Origin: Byssothecium circinans
Taxonomy: Eukaryota > Ascomycota > Dothideomycetes > Pleosporales > Massarinaceae
Assembly (NCBI GenBank): GCA_010015675.1
Contig: ML976977.1
Location: 1,841,448-1,905,447 of the forward strand
DNA length: 64,000 bases
Direction of reading: 5' to 3'
Shown here: piece by piece, positions 22,768-34,000 of the stretch
How positions within the stretch are numbered: position 1 is the stretch's first letter
Layout: each line of letters opens with the position of its first letter
Notes under the pieces: generated by a model
Databases searched by the model: none
The model's input: the letters and a program-made list of their open reading frames with translations, nothing else
What the model was told of the DNA's origin: nothing
Position numbers and translations under genes: made by a program

Positions 22768-24253
22768 ATGTTTTCTTAAAATCTGTTCTTAGCCTATAAT
22801 AACCTTAGTAGTCTAACCTAAGCCTTCGCGAATACGTCACCTAGGGCTACTAGCGACAACATTAAAAAGCCGTAAGTCCCTTAAAGTAGTAAAGAATAAT
22901 TTGTATAATAACTAGAATCTCCTCTATTCATCTCCTCCTTAACTAAAATCCCCTTAATAAACCTGCCACCGCCTACGCCACAAGAACCTGCGCCGTAAAA
23001 TGATAAAGAACTAAGTGATGAGTAGGAGCCTATCGCCTCTAATGTACCTTTCTAGTTAGTAGCTAAAACTATTTTCCTTACCTTCCTAAAGTATCGCCTA
23101 GACCTAAAAGAATTTATAGAGACTATTAAAAAGTAGGGGTTTAAGGACTTTTACGCTATCTAAAAATAATATAAGGATGGAACCCTATACTTCCACATCC
23201 TTAGTAAGTAGGCTACTAAGCGAAACATTAAATTACATAAAGCCTTTAATATTAGGGAATACTACCCTAATATCTAAAAAATAAAAAACCGCCTTACCGC
23301 CTAGAGATATCTTTACAAAAAGGGCGCTCTATATATTAGAGGGGAGATAGCTATGCTAAAATTAATTTAGTAAGATATCCGCTAAGATTTCTAGGCGGCG
23401 GCGGTTAAAGAAACTAATAAAGACGCGTTTCGCGAATAGTTTAAGAAGGAGGCTACTAAAGAGTACGTCCTACACTACTCTAACGTGCGCGTATACATGT
23501 GCGACACCTTTAAGGAACGCGTTATCGCATATAACCTCCTTAAGCTTATTGGTGAGTAGAAGATCCTAGACACTCTTACTACGTAGTATAATAAAAACAT
23601 TAATAGTAAGTTAAGTCTATAGCCCTAACCCTAATCTGCTATGCTTAGCCTAGATAATTACATTCCTCTAACCCTTATCTTAAAGGTTGCATACTCTAGG
23701 GTAGGCCTCTAGGCTCTAACCCTAACTACCCTAACCCCCTAACCCCCTAACCCTAACCCTAATTAAGGGTACGGGTGACTGCTGCTTAACTTAGGGGCTA
23801 AAACACTAACTTATTATAGATATAAGAAGACTAAAAACCCTATACCTCTTTAGTAAAACCTAGTGCTTTAAAACTATCTAAGCCTACTTACTCTATCTCG
23901 TAACCTATGCATACATGAGCGGTTAGTAGAACTCCTAATAATTTAACCCTACCTGCTAGTACATTGTAATTAATGACGTATCCCTAGAAGATAAGGATAT
24001 ATTTAAATATTATAAATAAGTGCTAGACTACTAAAGAGAGTTTTCTATCACGGACAAGTATTATAGGAAGACGCACGTGAGAAATTAGTTAAAACTATGC
24101 ATCTACGTTAGCAACGTAGACCTACGTAACTACACGGGAATTAACGTAGACTAGTTAGAGGGAAACTGTGTATTTATTAAAGTAAATGCACCTTTCTTTA
24201 AAGAAATTAAAGTAATGTTAAAGGACTCTAATAATATGCGCCAGCTAGCATAG
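22768..24253 (+). pseudogene. rep: Endogenous CRESS-DNA virus-like replication-associated protein (Rep), RIP-inactivated
   Basis: A frame starting at ATG 22,768 keeps all hallmark positions of a rolling-circle Rep. Motif I-like FLTF is at 23,074-23,085. The HUH position (now read Y-F-H) is at 23,188-23,196. The catalytic Y-x-x-K is at 23,308-23,319, followed by K-G. After a telomere-like insertion come a Walker A-like G-A-K-T (about 23,806-23,817) and, one frame over, a Walker B-like V-I-N-D at 23,966-23,977. A strongly conserved helicase stretch then leads to a motif C-like S-N at 24,110-24,115. Reps of geminiviruses and genomoviruses have this order (HUH endonuclease, then SF3 helicase). 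Broken by about 20 RIP-type stops, a frame change between 23,760 and 23,960, and the insertion; no activity possible. Closer affinity to fungal genomoviruses than to plant viruses is my inference. Confidence 0.75.
23623..23768. repeat. Interstitial telomere-like repeats (CCCTAA type) inside the Rep fossil
   Basis: A short run ccctaaccctaat at 23,623-23,635. A longer degenerate run of about nine CCCTAA / CCCCTAA units lies at 23,714-23,766 and ends at aattaaggg. It separates the endonuclease and helicase halves of the Rep frame. The unit contains no CpA/TpG, so RIP would leave it intact. Confidence 0.85.
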
Positions 24254-24283
24254 AAAATAAAATAAGATAATAAATATAATTAA

Positions 24284-25261
24284 TTATACATCTAGCTTCT
24301 CGTGTATATCTTACTAATAATAATGAGTAGTAATGGCCCGTATCTCTATAGCTAGAAAAGCAGAAGCTTAATAGAAATTCTAAGGGAGAATCTCTATAGG
24401 CGCCTTAGACGGCGCCACTAATAATATAGATGGTGCCCTCTTAGCCTTCTTCGCAGAAAGCTTAGAAGGACTAGCAGAATGGGACGTAACACCTATAGGT
24501 AGGTTAATCTGCATAGCATCTATTAGGACCAAATTAAACTTTTGCTACTTAAAAGAGAAATAGCCTACGTAAACAATTATAAACTAATAAAACCTATATA
24601 TTAACTCTAAATTTAGCAAAGACTACTCCTAAGTTAAACTTAAACTAAACGCTAAACGCCGCCTATAATCTACCTAACAATTAAATGGCTGAGGCTCCAA
24701 ACCTAATGCAGCACCTTAGCTATAAAACGTCCAATCTAAATACACATCTTTCTAAGCTTTTTTTACTATAGGCTAAAAAATAGCCTCCTAAGTCTTATCC
24801 CGTTCTAAAACGGGACTAATAGATGGGATAAGCAAAGAAGACCTAACGCAAGAAGAATCTCTTAAAACGCTAAAACTAAGCCTTATATCCTAATACTAAA
24901 TACCACCATCAATGCCAGAAACTGGAGCAAAAAGACTGTTTAGATCTTGATTCTAAATGGTGAGAACTCAGATTGAATAATTCTAAGAGGTGAGGACTTT
25001 AAAGCGAATTCCACCCCCCTAGGATTAGATAACGTCATTAAGGCGGCAGCTTAGAAGAATGAGCTCTATTATAGGTAACATAAAATAGGTATCCCCTATC
25101 CTAACATAATGCTTAAAAGTAGTAAAAGAACTAAAGCGAGAATAGAGCCAGGCCTTAACGGACTAAAACGCCTCTGTAACATCGTGAACAGCGCGAGCAA
25201 AAGAATAAGGAACCTAATGATGGACATTACGGTAATACCTGCTATTACGTCTAAAAGGCAT
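24284..25261 (-). pseudogene. Convergent 325-codon fossil frame with Arg-rich N-terminus; capsid-protein candidate of the CRESS-like element
   Basis: On the minus strand, ATG at 25,261 opens one register that stays in phase to TAA at 24,284 (978 nt). About twenty internal stops, all TAG/TAA/TGA, are derivable from CAG/CAA/TGG by RIP. No frameshift is needed. The start is short, basic and aromatic (begins MPFRRNSRYYR), as expected of small ssDNA-virus capsid proteins. It converges on the Rep frame with about 30 bases between the two 3' ends, the arrangement of a genomovirus/geminivirus genome opened at its large intergenic region. The length is also typical. No fold could be checked, so capsid identity is inference from position, length and N-terminus. 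Confidence 0.55.
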
Positions 25262-25880
25262 CCTTAATAAAAATGATAGTAAGGACGACGGCGGTTATAA
25301 TAACGCTAAGCTAAATATACGCGCCGTGTACTATATCTAGTGAAACGGACTAGACCGTATAAATAGCAATTACTATAGAATAAGCAATAAAATTAAGAAA
25401 AGTAAGGCATAACTAACGGAGCGCTATAAGAAGCGGCGTAGTTAAATATACGGCACAGCAACACAATTATACGATAGCTAGATAATGAGCTGCCTAATAG
25501 AGAAGGTCTAACAGACATCATAACTATTTAGTAAACAAACTTTATTAAAATGCGGTATAGCGCATAACTAATATAACTGCTTAGCTGGCTAAAAGAGGCC
25601 GCCTAATACTATTAACGGAATGGTCTGATACATTAGTAGCTTAACTCTCTGCCGCATATAACTAAAACACACTATAGCATGCAATACTAATTATTTAAGG
25701 ATATAATAGAAATTTAGAAACACACGTCCTACCTAGTCTAGCAATTCTTTCTTATTTCACACTACGCTAAGGCAAATTCAATACTTCTAAGCTAGAGTAC
25801 CCCCCTCTAGTAGGGTACCCTACTTCTATCTACCTAAGAATACTACTGTCTAACTAAGGACACTAGGATACTAGATACCA
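25262..25880. other. Region between the capsid-like frame and the Gypsy element (candidate intergenic/boundary region)
   Basis: No coding frame supported. If the CRESS-like reading is right, part of its large intergenic region should be here. A stem-like inverted repeat, gagtacccccctctagtagggtaccctac, lies at about 25,795-25,823. Recognisable Gypsy gag-homologous sequence begins near 25,885, so a junction lies between. Confidence 0.35.
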
Positions 25881-26002
25881 TAGCTATAGTATTAGTATAC
25901 TTACTTTAAGTCTAGTATTAGTAATAGCTAACTAGGCTAACTAGATATAGCAATAGGCTAAATAAATTAATAGGTTAATATAGGTGATTACTTAACTCTA
26001 GG

Positions 26003-26477
26003 TGTTACTAAAGGGTATACTCACTAGATCCTAATCTATATTAGGGGAGGTTAGTTGTATAAGGTGTACACTTTAAGTAGTAGGCTTTAGTAATTTAAGA
26101 GGCAAATATATAAATAATATTTATCTAAAGATAACTAATTCTATAACTAATTATAGAATAACTAAGTATTAATCTAGGTAAAAGATAAACTAAAGAGAGT
26201 TAAATACACAGAACTAGAATCTAAAAGATAAAGGAAATCTATCTAGTCTTTATACTACTTATTCTATTTCTCTAATAAGTCTCTAATCCTACCTAGAGCT
26301 CTTACTCCTTAGATCTCTATCTAATCTAGGATCTTAGTCTACTCCTAGGATCTCTTAGTCTTAGCAGGATTATAATTATGTAACTAGCAACCTAACCTTA
26401 CCCTGTACCTTACTATCTGATACTCTCCCTAAGGGTATTATTCCTGCGTAGCTACGCTTAACTATTATCTTGTAGTA
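26003..26477. mobile_element. Solo LTR inserted in the gag of E1
   Basis: Starts tgttactaaagggtatac and ends ttgtagta (RIP form of ttgtaaca). It is flanked by the perfect 5-bp duplication ctagg at 25,998-26,002 and 26,478-26,482. Removing it joins gattacttaactctagg to ctaaggacactatacc, exactly the continuous gag sequence seen (inverted) in the related element at about 42,830-42,860. LTR length is 475. Confidence 0.9.
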
Positions 26478-29400
26478 CTAGGCTAAGGACACTATACCCT
26501 ATAGAAAGATTACAGCGCTAGAAAAGTATAATAGAGGATAAGATAGCTTAAAGCTATTCCTTACTAATATAGATTTATACTGTTAGTTTAACTCTATAAT
26601 AGGGGATTAAGATAAGATTCTTGCGGTCAGTATACACCTAAAGGATAGGGTAGCTACTTAGATATAACTCTTTATAGATAACTATCTTATAAATAAGATA
26701 AAGAACTATAAAGATAATACAAAGGCTATCTTTAAAAGCTAGACAGCGTTTAAGGAAAAGATTTAAAAGGTATTTAAGAAACTTAATAAAGAAACCTAAG
26801 TAAAGTAAAAGATATCTTAGATCTAGCAGGAGAAATTAGTCGTAAGGTATATAATAGAGTTTAAGCAGCTATAGTTAAAGATTAATTAGGATAATACGCT
26901 AAGACGCACAGCCTTCTATAATAAGCTAAAGGAAGTAGTTAAGGATAAAATAATCTTTTACAATAAGCCAGACAACCTATAAGATATAATTAACCTAGCT
27001 ACCTATATTAATAATCAGCTCTACAAACAAGCGCTATAAAAGAAGTAAAGGGATATAATAATTATTCCTAACTCTAGAAGATATAGAAAGCTAAAAACAC
27101 TATATTATAACTATAATAGCAACGTAGTAATAATAGATAAAATCTAATAAAAGAGGTAATTTAATAAGCGTAGAGGAAGATAGCCTAATAGCTTAACCAA
27201 TAAATAGCGCTAGAAACACTTTAAGAAGAAGGTATATCTCTAATATAGTAAAGTAGGATACTTTTATAGAGACTACCTAAAGAACTAAGGCTAGGCTAGT
27301 AAGCTTAGGGTAATTAAGATTAGGATAGTTAAGTTCTAGGTAATAGGATTTAAGGAGGATAAACTAGAGACGCTATAATAGTAGCCTACTTCTTATCCGC
27401 CTTTAGAATTAGACTAGGCGGCAAAACTATCTAACGATAATATTAGTAATATAGATCCTACTTTACCCTTTAAAATATTCTAGGAAATAGAAACACTATG
27501 CCTAAGCTAAGGTCTAGCTTAGAATAAGGTGCTAGACTAGGTAGTTTAACTATAAATAGACGTAAGAGTATATTAGAAGTACACTAGCACTATATATAAA
27601 GGATTAGCCTGCGTAGTACCTATACTAGTGTATAGTAAAAATACTAATAAAGTAGTAGAAGAAGCTATACAGCTCTAAGACCTACCTAATAGAGGGGATT
27701 ATATTAAGGTAGAAGAACTAGAAAAGGACCTATACTAAGAGGTTAATTAGTATTACTACTAGAAAGATTAGTACCTCTACTATAAGCGCGAACAAGATAA
27801 GGTAAGTCATTAGCCTAGACGTATATTATATATTATAGTCCTAGATAAGGATTATCTAGTATTAACCTATTATACTTATTACTTTAGTAATTAGCAATAG
27901 CAACACGAACGTATTAGATAGTAGAAGTGCTACGATAAGTACTACTAGGTATATTAGTTAAGTAAGCATGTCGTAGGATACTAGCTAGTAGAACTAATAG
28001 ATAGTAATATACTAGAATATAATATTAAGGACTACTATTACTAATACCCCTTAGAACACCCTATAGACTAGGAGTATAAGAAGATAGACCAGGCATAGTA
28101 TAAGGTAATTTTTAACTATATATACTATACGCTCTACAAGGAAGAAGCCGCGTAGGATAAGAAAGGTTAAAACTATAACTTACTTACTCTAAAGGAATAC
28201 CTAGATAAAGACTATAGATACTATACACTCCCTACCCTCTCTTGCGAATCTAAGAGGGATGCTTGCTAAAGGAAACAAAGCAATTCTATATAATATTAGC
28301 AAACAATACTAGATAATTAGTATTAGTAAAGGGTAGCCTATAGTAATAAGCTAGTAAATATAACTTAGTTCCTAGTAAGGCCTAAAACTCTAACAACTAA
28401 TAATATTACTAGGAAGGAAAGTCACGCTGATTACCTTATAATTAGTGCTTTGATAACTTATACTAAGCATACCTATTAGAGAAACTTAGGGAGGGTTTCC
28501 TGAAGAGAGATAATTTATTAATAGAGCACGCACGCCTGCTATAGACAGCCTATTACAAGAATAGCTATTAGATATACCTGTCTAAGAAATAAGGAGTAGG
28601 TTAGTTTCTAAGGAAACTTTAAGGGTTAAAAAACTAGAAAGCTACTAGGGATAGGGTTACGCTAGCAAGAGTATTCCTATAACAACCTTATATAACGTAC
28701 GATACCTAGAGCTACCTATCTATTAATTAAAGGTAGAGGTACGTATATATAGATATAAGCTTATAGTACTAGTAGATAGTAGAGCTATATATATAATTAT
28801 CTCCCTATAAGTAGTTAAGAAATTTAATATACCCTATTAAGATAAGGAATATCTAATATAAGTAGTATTAGCTAATAACAGACTAATATCCTATAGTAAT
28901 AGATTCTTAAGGTTAGAAACCTAAGAAGTATTATTCTACGTACTTAGAATTAAAGATATAATATCCCTTAATATTATAGATCTTAGTAAAGAAGATATAT
29001 TAATTAGATATAATTAGCTTAGAAAGTATAATCCTGCTATTAATTAGTAGAAAGGTATAATATTTAGCTAAGAACTAGCGCGTAAGGTTGCTAGAATACG
29101 CTACGGAAAATTAGGCCTAGTAATCTAGAGCTTACCTAGTTAGACTAGATAGATTAGTAAAATATTACCTTATAAGATTAAGAAGATCTATAAGAAGAAC
29201 CCTTTACAATTAGAAGTTATTTAGATATAGAGAGTTATAACTATAAAAGATAAATCCTAACTAATAATACTACTAAAATATAAAGAGTTTTAAGACCTAT
29301 TTAAGGAATAAGAAGAAACTATATTACTAGAATACTAGGAATAGGATTATAAGATTTACCTAGAAGAAGGCGCGAAGTTACGCCTAGGACTAATATATCT

Positions 29401-30645
29401 ACTTACGTAGGACTAGTAGGAAGAGCTAAGAACTTATATTAAGAAAAATATAAAGTAAGGATATATATAAGAGAGTGTAAGCCTAATAGCTTTACTAATT
29501 CTTTTTATTTTAAAAAAGAATAAAAAGCTACAGCTCTATATAGATTTTAGATAGCTTAACTATATTATAAGGAAGAACTAATACCCTTTTCCTTTAATCT
29601 AAGAACTTATAGACTACCTCTAAAAAGTTAAGTAGATTATAAAATTTCATATATAAGATAGATTCTATTAAATATAGATAGCTAAGGGCTTTAAATAGCT
29701 AACAGCCTTTAAAACTTATTATAAATTATACAAGTGTATAGTTATACCCTTTAGCCTAATAAACGCGCTTATAATATTTTAGGCACTTATTAATAGAGCA
29801 CTTTATAAATATTTAGATATTTTTATAACTACGTACATAGATAATATACTAGTGTATATCTTAGGAACACTTAAAGATTATATAGAATACGTTAAGAAAG
29901 TACTTAAGAAGCTTAGGGAGTACTAATTACCCTTGTAGCTAAAGAAATACGAATTCTATATTATAGAGACAGACTACTTAGGATTTATTATCTTATAAGA
30001 TAGTATTACTGTAGACCTAAAGAAAGTTAAAACTATAAAGGAATAGATAAAACCTAAAATAGTTAAAGATGTATAATTCTTTCTAGAATTTACAAACTTC
30101 TACTAGAAGTTTATTAAGGGATACTTAAAAACTATAGCACCTTTTATAGAGATTACTAAGAAGGAATATAAGGAATTTAAATAGGGACTAGAATAATAAG
30201 AAGCTTTTAAAAAACTTAAGGAATTATTCTTATTGGCCCTTATATTATAGATGTACGACCTAGAATAGCTACTATAAGTAGAAATAGATATATTAGACTA
30301 CACCTTAGGAGTAATTCTCTTATAGTAAGGCAAAGATAAGAAGTAGAAACTAGTATTCTACTACTCTTAAAAGTTCTTAGAGGTAGAACTTAACTATAAT
30401 ATTTATAATAAGGAACTACTAGTGATAGTAGATACCTTTAAACAATAGTAAGCCTAGTTAGTAGGCGCTAAATACTAAGTAGAGGTATATTTAGATTACT
30501 AGAACCTAATAAGTTTTATAATAACTAAGAAACTTAACTAATAATAGGTTAGATAGGCTAAGATAATAGTAGATTATAACTTTAAAGTATACTATCGCCT
30601 AGGATTACTAAATAGAGTAGTAGATGCTCTTAGCTAAAGATCTAA
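26478..30645 (+). pseudogene. E1 gag-pol fossil: gag, zinc knuckle, protease, reverse transcriptase, RNase H
   Basis: RIP-inactivated coding strand with recognisable order. A CCHC knuckle whose Cys and His codons now read Tyr lies at 27,235-27,276. The protease active-site triad position (D-S-R-A, Gly changed to Arg) is at 28,775-28,786. The reverse transcriptase catalytic box reads Y-I-D-N at 29,834-29,845. RNase H-like sequence runs from about 30,270 to 30,640, where a conserved block ends in a D-A-L type motif. The frame is cut at 30,645 by A1 and resumes at 45,570. Ty3/Gypsy gene order (RT, RNase H, then integrase) is satisfied. No functional product is possible. Confidence 0.8.
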
Positions 30646-31099
30646 TATTACTAAGAGGTATACTTACTAAATCCTGTTCCGTGTTAGGGGAGGTTAGTTA
30701 GTGTAAGNNNNNNNNNNTAGGCTTTAGTAGTTTAAGAGGTAAACGTACTAAAGTAACTAATTCTATAATAAACTATAGAATAACTAAGTATTAATCTAGG
30801 TAAGAGATAAACTATAGAGAGTTAACTACAAAGAATTAGAATCAGAAAAGCAAAGGAAACCCGCCTAGTCTTTATACTGCTTATTCTGTTCCTCTAATAA
30901 GTCCTTAATCCCACCTAGAGCCTTTGCTCCCTAGATCTCTATCTAATCTAGGATTACATCCTGCTCCTAGGACTAGCTAATCTTAGCAGGATTATAATTA
31001 TATAACTAATACCCTAACTCTATCCTACGCCCTACTATCTAATACTCTCCTTAAGCGTATCGTTCCTGCATAGCTATGCTTATCTACTATCTTATAATA
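30646..31099 (-). repeat. A1 left LTR (3' LTR in element orientation)
   Basis: Begins tattactaagaggtatac, ends ttataata; RIP forms of tgttac..gtaaca. The short inverted ends make the LTR look the same when read from either strand. Confidence 0.9.
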
Positions 31100-34000
31100 T
31101 TATCCCTCTCTTTTAAGGTTATTATCTTAATATCTTAAGAGGTGTGTCTGCTATACCACTTCTTCTTGTAGCTAGTATATAAGTCGTGCGTGTCTCTAGT
31201 TACTTATAGTGTTATAGCCTCCCTTATAGTTTTACTAACCTTTTCCTAACTATACCTAAGGTTCTGTCTAAGTCGTTAACTACGCGCCGCCACTATTAAG
31301 CTAACTAAGTCTGTTCTTAAAGATTAGAAATAACGCTAGGTTATAAGTATTATTAGAAGCGTAAGCTTTACTATTTTATTAATATAGCTATAGGTTAGTG
31401 CACTGCTTATATTTAGGTTTATACTAAGTATAGTCTGTTTATCTCTAAGGAGAGGTAGGAGAAAGCGTAGAAGGAGAAAAAGGAAAAGTAAATTACGCTT
31501 CTTTATTCTAAGGCTAAGGTAGCACAGCTCCGTGTTAAGCTAGCTAAGCTTAAGGCCTGCAAGCGTTTTTTTACGGATTAAGATTACTGTGTCCTAAATA
31601 TAATAGACACTACTTAAGAGGTAGAGACTTTAAAAAGTATAGAGACTACTACTTTAGTTAAACCGCTGCTATCTAAACTATTGTTAACTAATCTAGGCTA
31701 GTTACAGGCTAATTCTTCTTTAACTTCTTTTAATCCTTCTTTATCCTTTAACTTTTCTGTTTTTCTAGCGAATATGGAGTTATTGCCTCTAGATACTACT
31801 AGTAGTAGTTCTTTACTAATTTCTTGTAGTCTATAAGATTCTATATTAGCTCCTAGGTATTCTAGCTATCTAGCTAGTCCTTCTATTTAACTAAGTACTT
31901 CTACTAACGCTTAATTTTTCGCAGGTTATTAATTTCCTTAACCTTGTAATCTTTGTCTTTAAGCTTAATCTGCGTCTTAACTTTAGCGTCTAGTGGTGCT
32001 AGTTTAAGGAGTAATTTATAAAAGATAAGGTATATACGTATACTTTTAGGGAGTTTTAGTTTAAATATTACTAGTCCTTTAACTTCTAGGATCTAGAATA
32101 GTCCTATTTAGAGGTTATCTAGTTTATTATATAGCCGTTTAGTTTTTAAATTTTTTTGTAATAGGAAAACTTTATGCCCTTCTTTAAAGGTTAGTCCTTT
32201 AAGCCTTTTCTTATTTACTAATTTAGCTATTATAAGGTTTCTTTAAGCAATTTATTAGCTTAATTTATTATGTAATTTGCGAAGAAGTCGTGCCTTATCA
32301 TTAGCTCTAGCTAAAAGGCTTTTAATATTCTTAGGATCCTGATAAGCAATCAGCTTATATCTATAATTCGCGTAGTGCGGCGAGTATCCTATTATTATAG
32401 ATCTCGTACTATTGTAGGCTAGTTAAGCTGTTAGTAGGAGTTCAACCTAGTTATCCTATAGCTTATTAGTGTATATTCTTAGATACTATTCTAGTGTCTA
32501 GTTTATTTGTTCCATCTAACTATCTATCTATAGATAGAAGCTAGTTAAGAGTTTTTTATTAACTCTAAGCTTTATAAGGAACGTGCTTTAGTACTTAGAG
32601 GTAAATAGTATTCTACAATTAGTAATAAACTATTCTAGCATGCCGTATTAGCTAACAAGTACCTTAGTTACTTCATAAGCTATTTCTTTAGCTATAACTA
32701 TTTCTTCTATTAGTACAAATATTAATGCTTTAGTTAATTAATTAACAATTACTAATATTAAGTTGTATAGCCATGCTAATCTAGGTTCTAACAATTTTAG
32801 GAGCTTTATAATAAAGTCTATCGTAACGCTAATCTATAGGCGTACGGGTAGTTCTAGTAATTAGAGTAATCTATAAAGCTTATATCTCTTAGGCTTATTC
32901 TTAGAATAGGCTAAATAGTCGCCTACTATATTCTAAACTACTTTTCATACATTAGGTATTAAGTACTTATTTAAAATCTATTGAACTATTTTGTTAATCC
33001 TAAGATATCTATAGAACTTAGACTTATATAATTCCTAGATAAGTAAACGTGCCTATTTCTTAGGAACTTGTTGTTATCTATTAGGATCCTAGGTTAGCTC
33101 CTGCTGCTACTTATCCTAAAGGTTCGCAACTATAGCTACCTTAGCTAGTTGTAGTTGATTATAGACTAGTTATCTATCTAGTTCTTATTAGAGAATCGTA
33201 TTATATGTAATATGTCTATCTATTTCTTAAAGGTTAGATGTTTAGCTAAGGGCGTCTGACGCTCTATTTAGTAATCCTAGACGATAGTATACCTTAAAAT
33301 TATAATCTACTATTAACTTAGCCTATCTAACCTATTATTAGTTAAGTTTCTTTATTATTATAAAACTTATAAGGTTCTAGTAATCTAAATATACCTTTAC
33401 CTAGTATCTAGCGCTAACTAACTAGGCTTGCTATTATTTAAAGGCATCTACTATCGCTAGTAGTTCCTTATTGTAAACGTCGTAGTTAAGCTCTATACTT
33501 ATAAACTTTTATAAGTAGTAGAATACTAGTCTCTACTTCTTATTATTACCTTATTATAAGAGAATTACTCCTAAGGCATAATCTAATATATCTGTTTCTA
33601 CTTATAGTAGTTGCTCTAGGTCGTACATCTATAATATAGGGGCTAATAAAAATAATTCCTTAAGTTTTTTAAAAGCCTCCTACTATTCCTATCCTTAATA
33701 GAATCCCTTTTCCTTCTTAGTAATCTCTATAAGAGGTGCTGTGATTTTTAAATATCCCTTAATAAACTTTTAATAGAAGTTTATAAATCCTAGAAAGGAT
33801 TGTACGTCTTTAACTATTTTAGGTACCTTTATATCTTATACAGCCTAGACTTTCTTCAGGTCTATAGTAATACCCTCTTACAAGATAATAAATCCTAAGT
33901 AGGCCGTCTCTGTAACGTAGAATTTATATTTCTCTAGCTATAGAGTTAACTAATACTCCCTAAGCTTCCTAAGCACCTTTCTAATATATTTAATATAATC

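Noticed and set aside
25569..25577. taatataac resembling the origin nonanucleotide on the capsid side
   Set aside because: The mismatch is not a RIP-type change and the flanking stem is weak; position is suggestive but not enough.
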